A stretch of DNA of 64,000 nucleotides from an uncultured Clostridia bacterium (GTDB lineage Bacteria; Bacillota; Clostridia; UMGS1810). Under the pieces are notes generated by a model. That model did no database searches. It had not been told where the DNA came from and worked only from the letters and a program-made list of their open reading frames with translations. Position numbers and translations under genes: made by a program. Each line of letters starts with the position of its first letter. Position 1 is the first letter of the stretch. Shown here one piece after another: positions 63,101-64,000 of the stretch. Location of the stretch: assembly GCA_934463115.1 (NCBI GenBank), contig CAKSIN010000001.1, positions 62,001 to 126,000 on the forward strand. The letters run 5' to 3'.

Positions 63101-64000
63101 TCCGGGTTCGCTGCAATAAATTTCTCCGTTTACCGTAAGGTTTTTAATATTTGCGTCTTCAAGACAGCCGAAGAAACCAAAATAGCTTAGCTTTGGATTA
63201 TCAACAGTTACAGTAACACTGTAACCACATCCGTCAAATGTGCCCTTAAAGGGAAAAGCTGCATTCAGACCAAGGGGCGTCCATGAATCGTTCACGGTTA
63301 TATCGTTTTCAAGCACTATATACGAATCGGATTTTTCTCCGTTCGCAATGTGTTTTGAAAGAGTGCATAATTCGCTTGCTTTTTTAATTACATAAGGGTT
63401 CTCCGCAGAACCGCTTCCGTCCGGCTCTACAGTTTTGTATACGGGATGAACCCATATTGTTTTTGTTGTTTCGTTATCAGAGTCGCCAACGGTAAATTTC
63501 CCGTCAGTAATGTCTTCATAATCCGAGAAATCCGTTACTGTGTAGAAGTATTCACCTTTTTCGCCGAGTGTGTATATTCCGTTTTCGGATTCAATTGTAT
63601 TGCTTATATCGTCCTTGTAAAGAGTTACCGTACCGTCTTTTGTTCCTTCAAACTTTATGCTGCACGAAAACGACGGCTCCGGCGGTTCGGGAAGCTCTGA
63701 CGGTGTCCACACCGGAACCGGATAGTCGTCAAATTCCCCGCTGCGAACCTCAAAGCTTTCCAACCCGAGAGCCTTTATTTCGGCAGTTGTTTTGGCAGTT
63801 GCGGTTATGCTTGCACTGCCTTTGTTGAGCATGTCAAATGGCGACCAAGAGGAACCCGGATTTTTCTCGGAATCATAGTAAAATTCGGAGCATTTGACTG
63901 TTTCCGGCGCCATAAGGTTATAGGCGACTCCGAATTTTTTGCTTCCTGTGACCTCTGAACCGAGATATGTGTTGCTGATATCCAATGCAACTTTGTACGA
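60128..64000 (-). CDS. Large SLH-anchored surface protein, N-terminus beyond window
   Basis: The frame is open to the right edge, so at least 1290 residues; a TTG at 63985 is not a convincing start because sense (YKVAL) continues upstream. In order: a domain with DISNTYLGSE, GLUG-type repeats (GGIAARARGN, GGIVGGYDD, GGIVGSNKN, GGLLGQAG), an alpha-helical region resembling terpenoid-cyclase/prenyltransferase repeats (about 590-860), a DUF4430 domain (GPNSGWLYKVNDKAPNVAI), an InlB B repeat (GYTFAGWYTNEEL), and three SLH domains (SDVINSSWYYVYVVYAAKN; FTDISDDAWYADSVSWAAKN; ISQYATSAIRYAVSKGYI). SLH domains bind secondary cell-wall polymer at the surface. Terminated at 60049-60091. Confidence 0.88.
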   Translation of the reverse strand, partial: SYKVALDISNTYLGSEVTGSKKFGVAYNLMAPETVKCSEFYYDSEKNPGSSWSPFDMLNKGSASITATAKTTAEIKALGLESFEVRSGEFDDYPVPVWTPSELPEPPEPSFSCSIKFEGTKDGTVTLYKDDISNTIESENGIYTLGEKGEYFYTVTDFSDYEDITDGKFTVGDSDNETTKTIWVHPVYKTVEPDGSGSAENPYVIKKASELCTLSKHIANGEKSDSYIVLENDITVNDSWTPLGLNAAFPFKGTFDGCGYSVTVTVDNPKLSYFGFFGCLEDANIKNLTVNGEIYCSEPGCFAGGIAARARGNTVIENCINNASVSSLARSYASIGGIVGGYDDNVEYRWEDICLKIINCENNGIILTTGSDLNTFTGGIVGSNKNCVQLDSCANNATIYSPGTYVGGLLGQAGSRMGEYAPLIKDCSVNAALVGKKSKTFRLYGSGSLSASSIVNSGSNDYIDEAEITDSLLAEANKYADIIAVPSSCKVGETITFIKDGEYADSDISVSCSRGEADISKGYIEYSVFETTLAKPNKTGKIITETATIRLSNTDGKSIRKPVTINIYPSESDGETSARRTLMNTIANGYKGKSDDWTVFDMAVYERLGFGDNTTDTENYLNLTVNELSGNTALVTDRAKAEIIFAALGTDSKNLTALGDEKSFNNAEKLQTSNLGNSHYSAPWILLAEDAGNVELTDSQREKMIKLLIDAQGENGLFYSTWGGEKYDDVDTTGTALAALARFEGNNDDVDLFIEKALEGLSMVQGSDASFGNINSDAMVITGLAALGIDIKSDKRFIKNKSTLADAIMLYVNDSKTGFAYGYSDGEKGEKAQALATEQGFRALITLEQLEKSESFNVYTLKSKDGEHAASQIESKPFESNGSGTVELPEDVTIDDGGSGAKSNISVVLSVISDNETEWLSKSVTMPSGATAANLLKKAFADAGITAVGINNGYIKSVTKGNVTLAQFDKGPNSGWLYKVNDKAPNVAITDFKLKDGDSLVLYYTNDYTTDDSIKWSGSSGGSSSSSNVTVKFNTNGASEIKSITAAKDTTISKPDDPVRDGYTFAGWYTNEELTTKFDFSAKVTSSITLYAKWDKNDESQNGDTTDFANPYSDVINSSWYYVYVVYAAKNNIMNGVSDTEFAPDMNLTRAMFVTVLYRADASPKAGKTLFTDISDDAWYADSVSWAAKNKIVNGVSDTEFAPDMNITREQAATILMRYAQYKGEDISSGDNFDISSFTDSSSISQYATSAIRYAVSKGYINGKGESLICPTDNITRAEAAALIMRFCEK

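Noticed and set aside
1..64000. tRNA or rRNA genes
   Set aside because: No cloverleaf with a TTCRANNC arm or conserved rRNA stretches noticed in the intergenic regions on either strand.

Overview
The window looks like a chromosomal segment from a low-GC Gram-positive bacterium, most likely a gut-type member of the Clostridia. Supporting signs are a Gram-positive PolC, a WalRK two-component system, SLH, copper-amine-oxidase-type stalk and InlB-type repeat domains in exported proteins, many TTGACA-17-TATAAT promoters with strong Shine-Dalgarno sites, and TGA used as an ordinary stop. I cannot place it to genus. No rRNA, tRNA, CRISPR array or intact insertion sequence was seen.

1-5.1 kb is the replication origin: dnaN (cut by the window edge) and dnaA on the minus strand, with a recognisable oriC between them (DnaA-box-like site, GC-rich spacer, DnaA-trio run, AT-rich stretch) and a second inverted pair of perfect DnaA boxes ahead of dnaA. 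The neighbour of dnaA is a fused FeoA-FeoB iron transporter instead of the usual rpmH-rnpA.

5.1-27.3 kb is one long plus-strand surface-polysaccharide cluster: initiating phosphosugar transferase, nucleotide-sugar epimerases, at least four glycosyltransferases, pyruvyl transferase, Wzy polymerase, Wzx flippase, a GDP-heptose pathway (hddA, an hddC-gmhB fusion, gmhA), a broken FrhB-like gene, and dTDP-rhamnose genes in the order rmlB-D-C-A. Its middle is visibly more AT-rich than the rest of the window. 27.4-30.3 kb is an accessory patch: an Abi_2/HEPN abortive-infection gene followed by a compact structured small RNA, a HigBA-type toxin-antitoxin pair, two mosaic copies of a dispersed repeat, and gene debris.

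30.3-40.1 kb is more ordinary: walRK, asnB, malic enzyme, and a sugar-acid catabolic operon (enolase-superfamily dehydratase, SDR, RraA-like) with a divergent AraC regulator. 40.1-48.0 kb holds the most striking element: a solitary tyrosine recombinase followed by a 328-bp segment bounded by inverted 26-bp sites (41031-41056 and 41333-41358). Inside are a strong promoter pointing away from the next operon and a terminator facing it. This has the layout of an invertible ON/OFF switch, shown here in the OFF state. It sits ahead of a TIR/deoxyribosyltransferase-like TPR protein and a 1783-residue exported C39-like/InlB/GLUG protein.

48.0-64.0 kb carries a secreted GH26-like enzyme with stalk repeats, a DUF4143-type ATPase flanked by almost identical terminators, a GH2 beta-galactosidase, ispG-polC, and the C-terminal 1290 residues of a very large SLH-anchored surface protein that runs off the right edge.
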